From a virus: 35,961 nt of DNA. Below, piece by piece: positions 6,546 through 14,184 of this stretch (position 1 is its first letter; the number at the start of each line of letters is the position of its first letter). The stretch lies in IMG/VR virus record IMGVR_UViG_3300046328_000070, positions 1-35,961 of that record; one strand, given 5' to 3'. The notes under the pieces were generated by a model. It searched no databases, was not told the DNA's origin, and was given only the letters and a program-made list of their open reading frames with translations. The position numbers and the translations under genes were made by a program.

Positions 6546-6832
6546 GCAATCTCCGCATAGAATAATGGTTTGGTTGAATCTAATTCATCAGGACGTTCTA
6601 AAGCATCGCCGTTAAAGCTGATACGTTTGACTGTGAATGGTAGTTTGAGAGAACCTAATGAGTCAGTACCTTCTACTGCTATAATAGGATCTCCAGCTAC
6701 ATAGTTACGTTTACGGTCATTGACTGGAATGATTGACCATAGTTGACCAAAGATGTCAAAGGCTGTATCTGTTAAGCCAATAACAGAAGTACCGTCGTCT
6801 TTGGTTTGTTTCCAGAATAGATCAGCGTCCAT
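6542..6832 (-). CDS. H-protein (GcvH)-like carrier domain lacking the lipoyl lysine
   Basis: This 96-residue protein aligns by eye along most of its length with the glycine cleavage H protein. [20 protein letters not shown] (17-36) matches the H-protein segment [30 protein letters not shown] (46-55) matches AGDDCAVAES, and [11 protein letters not shown] (74-84) matches NDALSDSPEL, followed by a final PLFYAEI. At the site where H protein carries the lipoylated lysine (ESVK), this protein has EGTD, so Asp57 replaces Lys; Lys63 is the nearest lysine. It overlaps the ATP-grasp ligase gene by 11 nt. I infer it is a repurposed swinging-arm or carrier domain that serves as substrate or scaffold for the neighbouring ligases. 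Remote similarity only, with no search run. Confidence 0.65.
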   Translation of the reverse strand: [96 protein letters not shown]

Positions 6833-7613
6833 AAGCTAATTCCTTAATTTTAGTTGAGTAACTGGTTAATGTAGAACCTTCTAGGCCTGGTGCTGTGTTA
6901 ACTTCTAATGCATAGCATTTATCATAATGCTGATTATAGATGACATCGACAGCACCGAAGTCTAGACCTAAGCTTGTTACAGCTTGAATTGCGACATCTC
7001 GTAGATCGGATGGTTCGATAATGTCATCACGACAAAATACGAAGCCGTTAGCGTGATTGCGAATAAGGAAACCAGCGTCAGACCCCATAGCCCTACGTTT
7101 TTCTTGAATGTCGATAACTTCGTTATTAAATACATGAACACGGAATTCTTTCTTTTTCTTTATGTACTTTGTATATAATGGTGCAGATACAAGCTCATCT
7201 GGATTACTAGCAATAACAATACCATTGCCAGAATGTGCTTGAACTCTGGTGCGACAAAAGACTGTAGAACCTTCCTCAAGCCAAGATAGAGCAGTAAAGT
7301 AATCCGTAGTCCACTCTGGACAAGACACGCCATCATCAGACCAGTAATTGAAAGTACGTAGTTTGTTAGAAGCAAGACCAACTGCGTCAGGCTTGTTAAT
7401 AATAGTACAATCTGGGTCATCTAAAAAGCTTTCACTTGAACCCCAGTTAACTACAACTCGGGTTGGTTTAAGTAAATGAATACGACTAGCGTTAACACAT
7501 AAGACTGTTAATCGGAGCTCCTGGGAAAGGGAACTCTGTAATGACTGGGCTGAGCGACTGCCCGGTTTGTACTTGAGTATTGCTATTTTTGAAGTTGGGT
7601 GTTGTTTTCTCAT
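6822..7613 (-). CDS. ATP-grasp amide/peptide ligase (RimK-like)
   Basis: This 263-residue protein has ATP-grasp features: a glycine-rich nucleotide loop (RVQAHSGNGIVIA), the YTKYIKKKKEFRVHVF region that contacts ATP, and a C-terminal metal-binding stretch (ALEVNTAPGLEGSTL). The family joins a carboxylate, through an acyl-phosphate, to an amine. The N-terminal segment (KIAILKYKPGSRSAQSLQSS, then VVVNWGSS) resembles other phage ATP-grasp proteins, so the long start at 7613 is preferred. This overlaps the class II amidotransferase by 122 nt in another frame. No ATG lies near the end of that overlap. Its 3' end overlaps the H-protein-like gene, which may encode its substrate. Confidence 0.85.
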   Translation of the reverse strand: MRKQHPTSKIAILKYKPGSRSAQSLQSSLSQELRLTVLCVNASRIHLLKPTRVVVNWGSSESFLDDPDCTIINKPDAVGLASNKLRTFNYWSDDGVSCPEWTTDYFTALSWLEEGSTVFCRTRVQAHSGNGIVIASNPDELVSAPLYTKYIKKKKEFRVHVFNNEVIDIQEKRRAMGSDAGFLIRNHANGFVFCRDDIIEPSDLRDVAIQAVTSLGLDFGAVDVIYNQHYDKCYALEVNTAPGLEGSTLTSYSTKIKELAYGR

Positions 7614-8835
7614 TAAGGGCTTCCATTACGCAATCGCTACATACTACACGATAATTATTAGAATTGCCACGAAGTTTAACACTGGTTAGTGTAGTTTCAT
7701 GACGTAGGATTCTTGAGTTACATTTGTCACAGGTACAATGATCGACAACGTAATTCCAAGTGGCTGTTGGTATTTTAGTATTATAAACTTGCGTATGCTC
7801 TGCATCTTCAATACTATCTAGATTGTAGCTTTCACCACAATTGCTAGACCATTTACTACTTACATAACCTTGCATGTATGGTTGTTTTAAGATGCGAGGC
7901 ATGTCATCTAATGTATATTCAGCACACATAAGACCAGTGAAATCCATATTAGGAATATGTGATAGTAATTTACCACGTACTCTGATACGGTTAGCAGCTG
8001 TCTTAGGTATGAGAACTTCGTCAACTTTGATTAGGACTTTAGTGCCTCTAGCAATATCCGCCGTAGGATTCCCACCACTTTTCTTCTGCGGATAAGTCGG
8101 AGCCGTAATACCTCGACTGTAGTAAGTGGTTACTGACTTTGGGCGGAAGATCTCGAAGTCTTCCTCTTCCTTGTTACCTTTAGCATCGAATGAGATAAGC
8201 TTACCAACAGGGAATGTTTCTGGTTTGCCATATGTACCTGTCTTACGACCAAGCACATACTCTAGCAATCCACTTTCGGATGCGAAGTAGATGTTGGTTG
8301 ACGTTTCAACAAATGACAAAGGACGTTCCGAGTTGCGGGCAATGAAGAGTTTTTGTTGTTCTCTGTCGTACCAGACGAATGCGAAGGCACCGTCGATTTC
8401 TTTGAGGACATCCTTGGCTGGGCGTTCATTAAGAGCATGGGTAATTGCATGACTATCTACCTCCACATCTTTGTTAAAGTCTTTATGATTGTGCAATGTA
8501 CCATTATGTACAAGAACAATCTTACCTTCACTGAATGGATGAGCATTTGTAGTATTAACAGCACCACGAGTAGCGGAGCGATTGTGACCTACTACAAGTT
8601 GCATTGATGATTGAGCTTTGGTGCGGAACTCTGCCCACTCAGGACATCTGAATAGCATGTGCGGTTCAGCTGCAACTTTGAGAGTACGGGCTTGACGGTT
8701 TTTGTAGACACCGAATACACCAGTACTATCTTCGCCACGAAGACTGTCACACACAAGCATATTCTCGAATAACTCTAGGTCGTTATAGTACAAACCACCT
8801 GAAGTTTTAGAGACAATACCTACGATACCACACAT
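7492..8835 (-). CDS. class II (Ntn-type) glutamine amidotransferase with C-terminal Zn-ribbon
   Basis: This 447-residue protein begins MCGIVGIVS, so Cys2 becomes the N-terminal nucleophile after Met removal. Class II motifs follow: LRGEDSTGV (32-40), GHNRSATRG (83-91), LVHNGTLHN (108-116), GAFAFVWYD (149-157) and ARNSERPL. It should hydrolyse glutamine to release ammonia for a partner enzyme. The C-terminal part (about 200-447) is not a synthetase or SIS domain. It carries a Cys cluster (CTCDKC ... CSDC) likely to bind zinc. Ammonia acceptors are probably the adjacent ligases. Start overlaps the amidoligase stop (TAATG); its end overlaps the ATP-grasp gene. Confidence 0.9.
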   Translation of the reverse strand: MCGIVGIVSKTSGGLYYNDLELFENMLVCDSLRGEDSTGVFGVYKNRQARTLKVAAEPHMLFRCPEWAEFRTKAQSSMQLVVGHNRSATRGAVNTTNAHPFSEGKIVLVHNGTLHNHKDFNKDVEVDSHAITHALNERPAKDVLKEIDGAFAFVWYDREQQKLFIARNSERPLSFVETSTNIYFASESGLLEYVLGRKTGTYGKPETFPVGKLISFDAKGNKEEEDFEIFRPKSVTTYYSRGITAPTYPQKKSGGNPTADIARGTKVLIKVDEVLIPKTAANRIRVRGKLLSHIPNMDFTGLMCAEYTLDDMPRILKQPYMQGYVSSKWSSNCGESYNLDSIEDAEHTQVYNTKIPTATWNYVVDHCTCDKCNSRILRHETTLTSVKLRGNSNNYRVVCSDCVMEALNEKTTPNFKNSNTQVQTGQSLSPVITEFPFPGAPINSLMC

Positions 8836-9686
8836 TAGAATACTCCTTTACTGTAATCAAAACGAGTCATGAACAGCTTGCTAACTGCAAGATCTTCACG
8901 CATCGTCTTGGTATATGTGCCATTGTTACTTAACTTATTGAATCTTTCACCAAATACAAGATAACCTAGATGTAGGTAGTCACGTGTTTGACTGCATTCA
9001 CGTATGAGACTTTCTAATTCATCAGTGGTATGACTTGTAGCAAAGTTCCAAATAGCATATAAATAATGTAACCACTCAAATAGGACAGTACGATTGTTAG
9101 TACCACGTAGATGACGGAACTCGATAGTACCATAGCTACCCATAGGACTAAGGTTGAGACCTGTATACTTACTCCATGGAATGTTACAATCTGCACGACC
9201 TACAAAATGTCTACGAGTATTTACGTAGTAGTTAGTACTACCTAGTGGTACACAGAAGATAGATTTCTTACGTTCTGGACCAGCAAACTTATATAACAAG
9301 TCTTCGAAGCATTGATATAGAATAACAATGTTGTAGATTTGTGATAACTCTAGCTCACGAACATTCATATGTACATGGATAGATGTACGAGGACTGAAGT
9401 GAGCACTGCTTGGTAAGTTGTCGAATAGATGATTAACAGCAGACTCTACAAGTTTTGGAGGTGTAGGTAAGCTAATAAACTCTAGACCTGAGTTACGTAA
9501 TGAACCGTCAGTATGTACAGACCATGAATGATCTAGACGTACATTGTCTCTGACATTCTCTACTTCTACTTCGATACCGATAGTTGGGTTATTGTAACGA
9601 CTAAAGCCTTGAGTATCATCTAATGCTGGTAGGTTAGCATTATTAATATTAAGCTTTTTGAATGATACTAATTCATTTAATCTCAT
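8835..9686 (-). CDS. amidoligase (Amidoligase_2-type, glutamine-synthetase fold)
   Basis: This 283-residue enzyme has the amidoligase motifs IGIEVEVE (36-43, metal-binding acids), HTDGSLRNSGLEFIS (58-72), RTSIHVHMNV (100-109), KYTGLNL (173-179) and YGTIEFRHLRGT (185-196). Members of this family form amide bonds using ATP through gamma-glutamyl-phosphate-like chemistry. It lies between a second, distinct COOH-NH2 ligase and a glutamine amidotransferase. The start is placed at ATG 9686, six bases after GAGG; a GTG directly before it is possible. Its substrate is unknown; a small metabolite, a peptide, cell-wall or a carrier protein are all possible. Confidence 0.88.
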   Translation of the reverse strand: MRLNELVSFKKLNINNANLPALDDTQGFSRYNNPTIGIEVEVENVRDNVRLDHSWSVHTDGSLRNSGLEFISLPTPPKLVESAVNHLFDNLPSSAHFSPRTSIHVHMNVRELELSQIYNIVILYQCFEDLLYKFAGPERKKSIFCVPLGSTNYYVNTRRHFVGRADCNIPWSKYTGLNLSPMGSYGTIEFRHLRGTNNRTVLFEWLHYLYAIWNFATSHTTDELESLIRECSQTRDYLHLGYLVFGERFNKLSNNGTYTKTMREDLAVSKLFMTRFDYSKGVF

Positions 9687-10272
9687 CACGAACCTCAGTT
9701 AAGAAATCAGGAGCATCAATAGAGCCGTCAGCTTTTACAGTACCAACAGGTAATAGTCGATAGAATAACACGATTACATCTTTACGAGCATTGGCAATAC
9801 AGAAATTGCGACTAAGAGCTACAGATCTGTAACCTTGTTTAAGCAAGTCTAAGCCTTCGTATAGTGTATGGAACTTAGGATTGAAAGCACTACGGATACT
9901 AGTGAAATCAAACTTGGTACCTGAGTTTTCTAATAACATAAACTGTGTTAATGGGTTGTTAAAGATGCTGTTGTTATGGTGAATGCCACGTTTCCACTGG
10001 CGTTCTGCCATACGTCTAAAGAATACAGCATGTTTGCCTTGTTGAATATATGTTGCAGTCGGTACTTTGAACAAGATCCTAGCAGTTGTGTTGTAGTTAA
10101 GCAACACAGTGCCTAGCTTATCAGATGACAACTCGAGTTTTGGAAACTTACTACCATCATTGACAGTACGGATAAGTCTGAATAACTCTGGTTGTTTGTC
10201 TTCGAAAGCTACTTGCACATAACTGCCTTGATACTTGCGGTCAAAGTCCTCAAATATCTGATTGATGTTCAT
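9673..10272 (-). CDS. conserved-looking unknown protein in amidoligase cassette (199 aa)
   Basis: A 199-residue soluble protein, basic and rich in aromatic residues, with regular alternation of strands and helices. I recognise no catalytic motif. It is locked between the two glutamine-synthetase-fold ligases: its ATG overlaps the COOH-NH2 ligase stop and its stop overlaps the amidoligase start. That position suggests it is a subunit, substrate-binding protein or third enzyme of the same pathway. Motifs such as QGKHAVFFRRMAERQWKRG could bind phosphate or nucleic acid. Function unknown. Confidence 0.75.
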   Translation of the reverse strand: MNINQIFEDFDRKYQGSYVQVAFEDKQPELFRLIRTVNDGSKFPKLELSSDKLGTVLLNYNTTARILFKVPTATYIQQGKHAVFFRRMAERQWKRGIHHNNSIFNNPLTQFMLLENSGTKFDFTSIRSAFNPKFHTLYEGLDLLKQGYRSVALSRNFCIANARKDVIVLFYRLLPVGTVKADGSIDAPDFLTEVRDEIK

Positions 10273-11036
10273 AGAGAAGCTGCCCAGTGTTCAATGTCAT
10301 TGATTAATGAAGCATCTGATTTGTTGATACATTGTTGGATTAAAGCACCAAGGTCATCAGGGATAGATTTACCAGCACGAACAAACTCTACAGCTTTTTG
10401 TGATTGGTTGAATGCCCAACGTTTTGTATCGTCAGATTGTAACCAAGCATTGGATGCTGTGCGATACTCGATGCCATATGATTTAGGACGGAAAGCACCA
10501 GCTTTGCCATATAACTCACGACGTCGAGCATCGGTGTCAAAGCTAAGCATTGGAACACCAACGAATAAGTCCATAGCTTTGGTTAATTCTAGTTTATCTA
10601 GTTCAGGGGCTTCAATATGGATATGACCTCCGGCAGACCGTAAAGCTTTATTACGGCTCCGAGGCCTAGGATTAGCAGAGCCATAGTCCCAAGCGTTGAA
10701 ATCGGGATCGCATCCAAAAGTAAGAGCCCCAGCTGTCGTAAGTTGATCTTTGTCAAATTCAGCAGAAGGAGTGAATACCACAGATAGACCCAACTCGCTA
10801 GCACGACGACTAATCCAATCAAGATTATAGTTAATAGCATTGACGAATTCCTCAGCATTATTAGTTGGAGGGGTATTGAATTCAACAGTTACGTTGTCTT
10901 CTTGAACAGAACAACCATTGCCGATAGGCATTGGCTCATCTTTAGAACCACCGATAAGGCCGACCGAAGAGATATACTTGCCAGCGGCATCACGTAAAAA
11001 AGTCTCTGGGTCAGAACCGATACGAACTAAACTCAT
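10269..11036 (-). CDS. phage COOH-NH2 ligase (phiEco32-like type 2)
   Basis: This 255-residue protein carries the signature of the phage COOH.NH2 ligase type 2 family, named from phage phiEco32 and having a glutamine-synthetase fold. Motifs are RIGSDPETFL (5-14), GLIGGSKDEP (26-35), VQEDNVTVEFNTPP (44-57), FGCDPDFNAW (107-116), RSAGGHIHIE (133-142) and RRELYGKAGAFRPKSYGIEYR (172-192). The acidic and His residues would bind Mg-ATP. It forms an amide between a carboxylate and an amine; the substrates are not known. It belongs to the same coupled cassette as the Amidoligase_2 enzyme and both glutamine amidotransferases. Confidence 0.92.
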   Translation of the reverse strand: MSLVRIGSDPETFLRDAAGKYISSVGLIGGSKDEPMPIGNGCSVQEDNVTVEFNTPPTNNAEEFVNAINYNLDWISRRASELGLSVVFTPSAEFDKDQLTTAGALTFGCDPDFNAWDYGSANPRPRSRNKALRSAGGHIHIEAPELDKLELTKAMDLFVGVPMLSFDTDARRRELYGKAGAFRPKSYGIEYRTASNAWLQSDDTKRWAFNQSQKAVEFVRAGKSIPDDLGALIQQCINKSDASLINDIEHWAASL

Positions 11037-11039
11037 AAT

Positions 11040-11609
11040 TTACTCCCTAAAAGGATTTACTGCTTGATAAACGTCACATTGATTATCTGAGTTTTTATTG
11101 ATAAAACTAGATAGTAATGTGGGCTTTAGAACTTTAATTAATTCTACAATTAGATTATGATAATCGTAATTATTTTCTATACCTACAGGTTTGTCATAAT
11201 ACTCATCATCATCTTCGTCATATTCTTCATCGTAGATTACAGACTTAACAGCTACGAATTGAATGTTAGGTTTCCACCAACCTTCGGTATTTCTAAAGAA
11301 TTGATTAAGTGCTTCTGTGAAACCGTCGGCAAATTCGTCAATAGATTGAAACCTATGTAAGATACTAATACCACAGCATTCTGGATATTGTGAAGACTTG
11401 AAGCTACATTGATAATTATCATTATGGAATATTACATAGTCTGTAACAGCATATACATTACCTACATAGTCTACTTTACGTTCGAATGAGAATCCATTAC
11501 CAATATCAAAAGTATTAGGATCACGTTTAGGAGGTTCGTTAACTTGATTAAGAGTTTGACGTAAGTCCCATGCTTCTAGGCTTTCACTAGCTTCTATGCT
11601 ATTTGTCAT
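11040..11609 (-). CDS. unknown protein in amidoligase cassette (189 aa)
   Basis: From ATG 11609, with GGAG upstream, this is a 189-residue acidic protein with a low-complexity Asp/Glu/Tyr stretch near residues 133-144 (DEEYDEDDDEYYD). An N-terminal strand-rich domain includes SFERKVDYVGNVYAVTDYVIF and QYPECCGISILHRF. I do not recognise a family. It overlaps the class I amidotransferase gene by 11 nt and precedes the COOH-NH2 ligase by 3 nt. It is probably a dedicated member of the pathway, for instance an acceptor or adaptor. The longer frame upstream lacks support. Confidence 0.7.
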   Translation of the reverse strand: MTNSIEASESLEAWDLRQTLNQVNEPPKRDPNTFDIGNGFSFERKVDYVGNVYAVTDYVIFHNDNYQCSFKSSQYPECCGISILHRFQSIDEFADGFTEALNQFFRNTEGWWKPNIQFVAVKSVIYDEEYDEDDDEYYDKPVGIENNYDYHNLIVELIKVLKPTLLSSFINKNSDNQCDVYQAVNPFRE

Positions 11610-12222
11610 GGAGTTTCTCCTTGATTTTAGAAATAGTAAAGTCAATCTCACCTTTGCTTGCATACCATTCAGGATGCCATTGAAAAGCAAGTGCTTTGAT
11701 TTTAGGGAAGTAGACAGCTTCTGGTTCTACTTGATGTTTGTCCATGTTGATACCATAACCACGATAACAGTCACTGAACTTGTCTGTTGACCATGCTAGC
11801 ATATCATGTTCTACATCCCACGGGTACATTTGTTGGTGATGTACGGAAGATACATTAAAGATCTTACCATCATTAGTAACAACAGGATGTGAACCACCAT
11901 GATTGTTTACGTGTTGCACCAAACGACCGCCAGCCAATGCACAAGCGAGTTGAGCCCCACGGCATATGCCAATAATAAGAGCACCTTTAGAGATTGCATC
12001 ATTGATTGCCTCACGTTCTATAATATCTCTACGACTAGGAGTATCAGCAACATGGCTGTCTGTATTAGGGTTATTATAGAGTGATGGATGGATATCAGCA
12101 CCGCCCTCAATAACGATTGCGTCATATTCTAGATTCGGAGACCAACGTTCTATTTTAGTAAATAAGGCTGCAATTTCGTCGGCAATTCCCGTACCCATTG
12201 GCACAGTAGCTAATGTTGTCAT
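11599..12222 (-). CDS. class I glutamine amidotransferase / gamma-glutamyl hydrolase-like (peptidase C26)
   Basis: This 207-residue protein has a class I amidotransferase fold of the PuuD / C26 peptidase type. Key elements are VIEGGADIHPSLY (37-49), the nucleophile elbow GICRGAQ (85-91, Cys87) and the His-Glu pair FQWHPEW (180-186, His183 and Glu185). C26 members cleave gamma-glutamyl bonds or supply ammonia. In this cassette it could trim gamma-glutamyl adducts made by the ligases, or recycle them. It is slightly shorter than bacterial PuuD (about 250 residues). Start overlaps the upstream gene; its stop overlaps the next. Confidence 0.88.
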   Translation of the reverse strand: MTTLATVPMGTGIADEIAALFTKIERWSPNLEYDAIVIEGGADIHPSLYNNPNTDSHVADTPSRRDIIEREAINDAISKGALIIGICRGAQLACALAGGRLVQHVNNHGGSHPVVTNDGKIFNVSSVHHQQMYPWDVEHDMLAWSTDKFSDCYRGYGINMDKHQVEPEAVYFPKIKALAFQWHPEWYASKGEIDFTISKIKEKLHDK

Positions 12223-12533
12223 ACTATTACAAGCTCCCCATCGTCAGTGAAACGTTTGGCAATTACTGTAGGTTTGGCAGTTTCACGGATAGTGTGAATA
12301 GACATAACTACATATGGAATCATAGGATTTGTACTAGCTTTTGATTCACATTCTGTAATAGCTTCAGCTTCTGATGTATAATAACGTTCAGGAATTTGAC
12401 CACGATCAAGACGAATACCACCGTTGTTACGACCGATACGACTAGGACGTTCTGCACGTAGTTCGTTATCTTCGTTATTGGGATTAGATGCACCTGGAAG
12501 GGGCATAACTAACCAGACTTTACGCAACGCCAT
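12219..12533 (-). CDS. unknown protein heading the amidoligase cassette (104 aa)
   Basis: The start at ATG 12533 (AAAGG upstream) lies inside the end of the previous gene (14 nt overlap). The 104-residue protein has VWLVMPLPGASNP near its start, a basic Arg/Gly/Asn-rich middle (RPSRIGRNNGGIRLDRG), YYTSEAEAITECESKA, and ends DDGELVIV. This looks like a compact globular domain from a conserved phage family, but I cannot name it. It immediately precedes the C26 amidotransferase and overlaps it. A role as substrate or accessory of the pathway is inference. Confidence 0.7.
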   Translation of the reverse strand: MALRKVWLVMPLPGASNPNNEDNELRAERPSRIGRNNGGIRLDRGQIPERYYTSEAEAITECESKASTNPMIPYVVMSIHTIRETAKPTVIAKRFTDDGELVIV

Positions 12534-13032
12534 ATGCTTTACCTTTCTTATTAATAGTAGCTTGTAAGCCCTTGATAGTATTCCAACTATTAGGATTGTA
12601 AGATTGTCTACCAATCTGTTTCATACCAGCATTAGTAAACATCTTGAATATTACTGGATGTTGATAGTTTTTAGAACGAGGAGTCTTGAAGAACCAGCCT
12701 TGAATAACACCTTTGTTGTGACAATTACGAGCAATAGAAACTGCAATGTTAAACAAGTGATTTAGGATGTTATCAGGAACATCTCTAGCACCAGTGAATT
12801 CTGCAAATCTACCGAACTGAGCAACACCACAACACCAGTCAGTACGACCAATACCCATATAAAGAATAGAAGATTCATTACCGTAATTAACTACACTTTC
12901 TTTGTATTTGTATAGGTAAATTAACTCATTACTGTACCGTACTACATAATCTGAATTAGGAATACGATAGCCAGAGGCACGGTTGATAGCATGCCAGACA
13001 GGAGTCCAGTTACGTTTGTAATAGATTAACAT
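12520..13032 (-). CDS. hypothetical protein (170 aa)
   Basis: A 170-residue protein, basic and aromatic, with an N-terminal strand-rich half (MGIGRTDWCCGVAQFGRF) and a C-terminal half ending IFKMFTNAGMKQIGRQSYNPNSWNTIKG. The C-terminal pattern, in which a mobile or late element aligns with NAGMK, recalls acetyltransferase-like folds only vaguely. No acetyl-CoA loop is visible. It starts one base after the preceding stop and overlaps the next gene. It may be part of the amidoligase operon. Function unknown. Confidence 0.7.
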   Translation of the reverse strand: MLIYYKRNWTPVWHAINRASGYRIPNSDYVVRYSNELIYLYKYKESVVNYGNESSILYMGIGRTDWCCGVAQFGRFAEFTGARDVPDNILNHLFNIAVSIARNCHNKGVIQGWFFKTPRSKNYQHPVIFKMFTNAGMKQIGRQSYNPNSWNTIKGLQATINKKGKAYGVA

Positions 13033-13033
13033 G

Positions 13034-13210
13034 TTATTTACCTATGACTTGTTTATAGATTTCTGAATAGACAGGGCTAGGAACAGGAGATCCTTTGACA
13101 AGGATAAGACGTCCACGTTGTTTAAGGAAACAAGCCCATTCCCAGTCGTAGAAACCATCACGACCGTAGAATACGTCAAATAAGTTACTGCCTCTAGTTT
13201 TAATAATCAT
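13034..13210 (-). CDS. small RGSN-motif protein (58 aa)
   Basis: ATG 13210 is preceded by GGAG at six bases, inside the end of the upstream gene, giving 58 residues. It begins with KTRGSNLFDVFYGRDGF, which resembles KARGSNIFAVLQFPNRDW in the 104-residue gene at 13870-14184. The shared motif suggests two related early proteins. Function unknown. Confidence 0.65.
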   Translation of the reverse strand: MIIKTRGSNLFDVFYGRDGFYDWEWACFLKQRGRLILVKGSPVPSPVYSEIYKQVIGK

Positions 13211-13442
13211 CTTCAACTCCGTTATCGTAAATGGATTCTGACTGACCTTCTGAATCGAAGTAGTCATAGAATAGTTCAAACTCTTCTGTATCTAGGGGTA
13301 CTAGACTTTGTACATATGGAAGACGGTTATGTCTGTTTTTGAATTCTGTAAAGAACTCATAGAAATCCATACCACGAACAATACAAGCATAAGCTGAAGT
13401 ACCTAGGTTTACTGTTGCATAGTACTGTGCATCTGGAAACAT
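13200..13442 (-). CDS. acidic hypothetical protein (80 aa)
   Basis: An 80-residue protein with an aromatic/acidic C-terminal half (EEFELFYDYFDSEGQSES) and a basic middle (FKNRHNRLPYVQ). Start overlaps the stop of the upstream gene. Highly acidic early phage proteins can mimic DNA, but the size and charge alone do not establish this. Function unknown. Confidence 0.6.
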   Translation of the reverse strand: MFPDAQYYATVNLGTSAYACIVRGMDFYEFFTEFKNRHNRLPYVQSLVPLDTEEFELFYDYFDSEGQSESIYDNGVEDDY

Positions 13443-13873
13443 TACTCACCTCTACGAATAAGCCCGAGCTCTATATCATCAGGGGCATAATTAACGACTA
13501 TTAGCTCATCAGGCCATTGGTAAGTCGCAGAACCATCTAGCCATTTTACTTTTATAGGTGCAAAATAACCTGTTGCTATTGTAACATACGAAACTGTAGA
13601 GATTACAATACCCCAGTTTTCTGGGTTGATACGCTGATACTGACCTTGTTCACGACGAGTGACAATACAACCAGCATCAAAACCTTCTGACTTAGCATAG
13701 TTACTAGCAGTATCTCTAGTAGCCCATGTTGTATTTAAACCACGGTCACGAAGAGTTTTAGGTAAGCCGAAGATATCATCCTCATCTAGTTCTACTAGTG
13801 GAGTGATAACTGGCTCGAATAAGTCGGTAACAACAGGTTCTTCTATCTTTAGTTCGTAGTTATCTGTGGTCAT
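13442..13873 (-). CDS. hypothetical protein with SH3-like C-terminal region (143 aa)
   Basis: The start at ATG 13873 is chosen because it overlaps the previous stop (ATGA); a frame extending to 13927 has no better signal. The first 50 residues are acidic. The C-terminal region (GIVISTVSYVTIATGYFAPIKVKWLDGSATYQWPDELIVV) has the strand pattern and V-K-W-x-D-G turn of small SH3-like barrels found in phage proteins. Function unknown; possibly a protein- or nucleic-acid-binding adaptor. Confidence 0.6.
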   Translation of the reverse strand: MTTDNYELKIEEPVVTDLFEPVITPLVELDEDDIFGLPKTLRDRGLNTTWATRDTASNYAKSEGFDAGCIVTRREQGQYQRINPENWGIVISTVSYVTIATGYFAPIKVKWLDGSATYQWPDELIVVNYAPDDIELGLIRRGE

Positions 13874-14184
13874 AGAGGACTCGTAAATGGTACTGTTGTT
13901 GCACAAATACCACGACGTTGTAGCCATTTAACAATCAGTTTAGCACCAGTACTGTTTTTAGCTACACGATACGGACGATTATTAACCATAACTAACATCT
14001 GTACTTGTTTGGTTTTAACAGGAGTATCAGGTTTAATTGACCAATCACGATTTGGAAATTGCAATACGGCAAAGATATTACTACCTCTTGCTTTTTGTCT
14101 ATCTTTTTTAGTATAGATAAAGCGTGTATTGACGTCATTTGCAGCTGCTCTAAGTAAAGCAGCGTGTTTGTGAGGTGTTGTCAT
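13870..14184 (-). CDS. small RGSN-motif phage protein (104 aa)
   Basis: This 104-residue protein begins TTPHKHAALLRAAANDVN, a pattern seen in many small phage proteins (K-H-A-x-L-x-x-A-A). It then has KARGSNIFAVLQFPNRDW, shared with the 58-residue gene at 13034-13210. It is basic (strongly so at the C-terminus, WLQRRG). Its start overlaps the preceding gene by 4 nt. Function unknown. Confidence 0.65.
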   Translation of the reverse strand: MTTPHKHAALLRAAANDVNTRFIYTKKDRQKARGSNIFAVLQFPNRDWSIKPDTPVKTKQVQMLVMVNNRPYRVAKNSTGAKLIVKWLQRRGICATTVPFTSPL

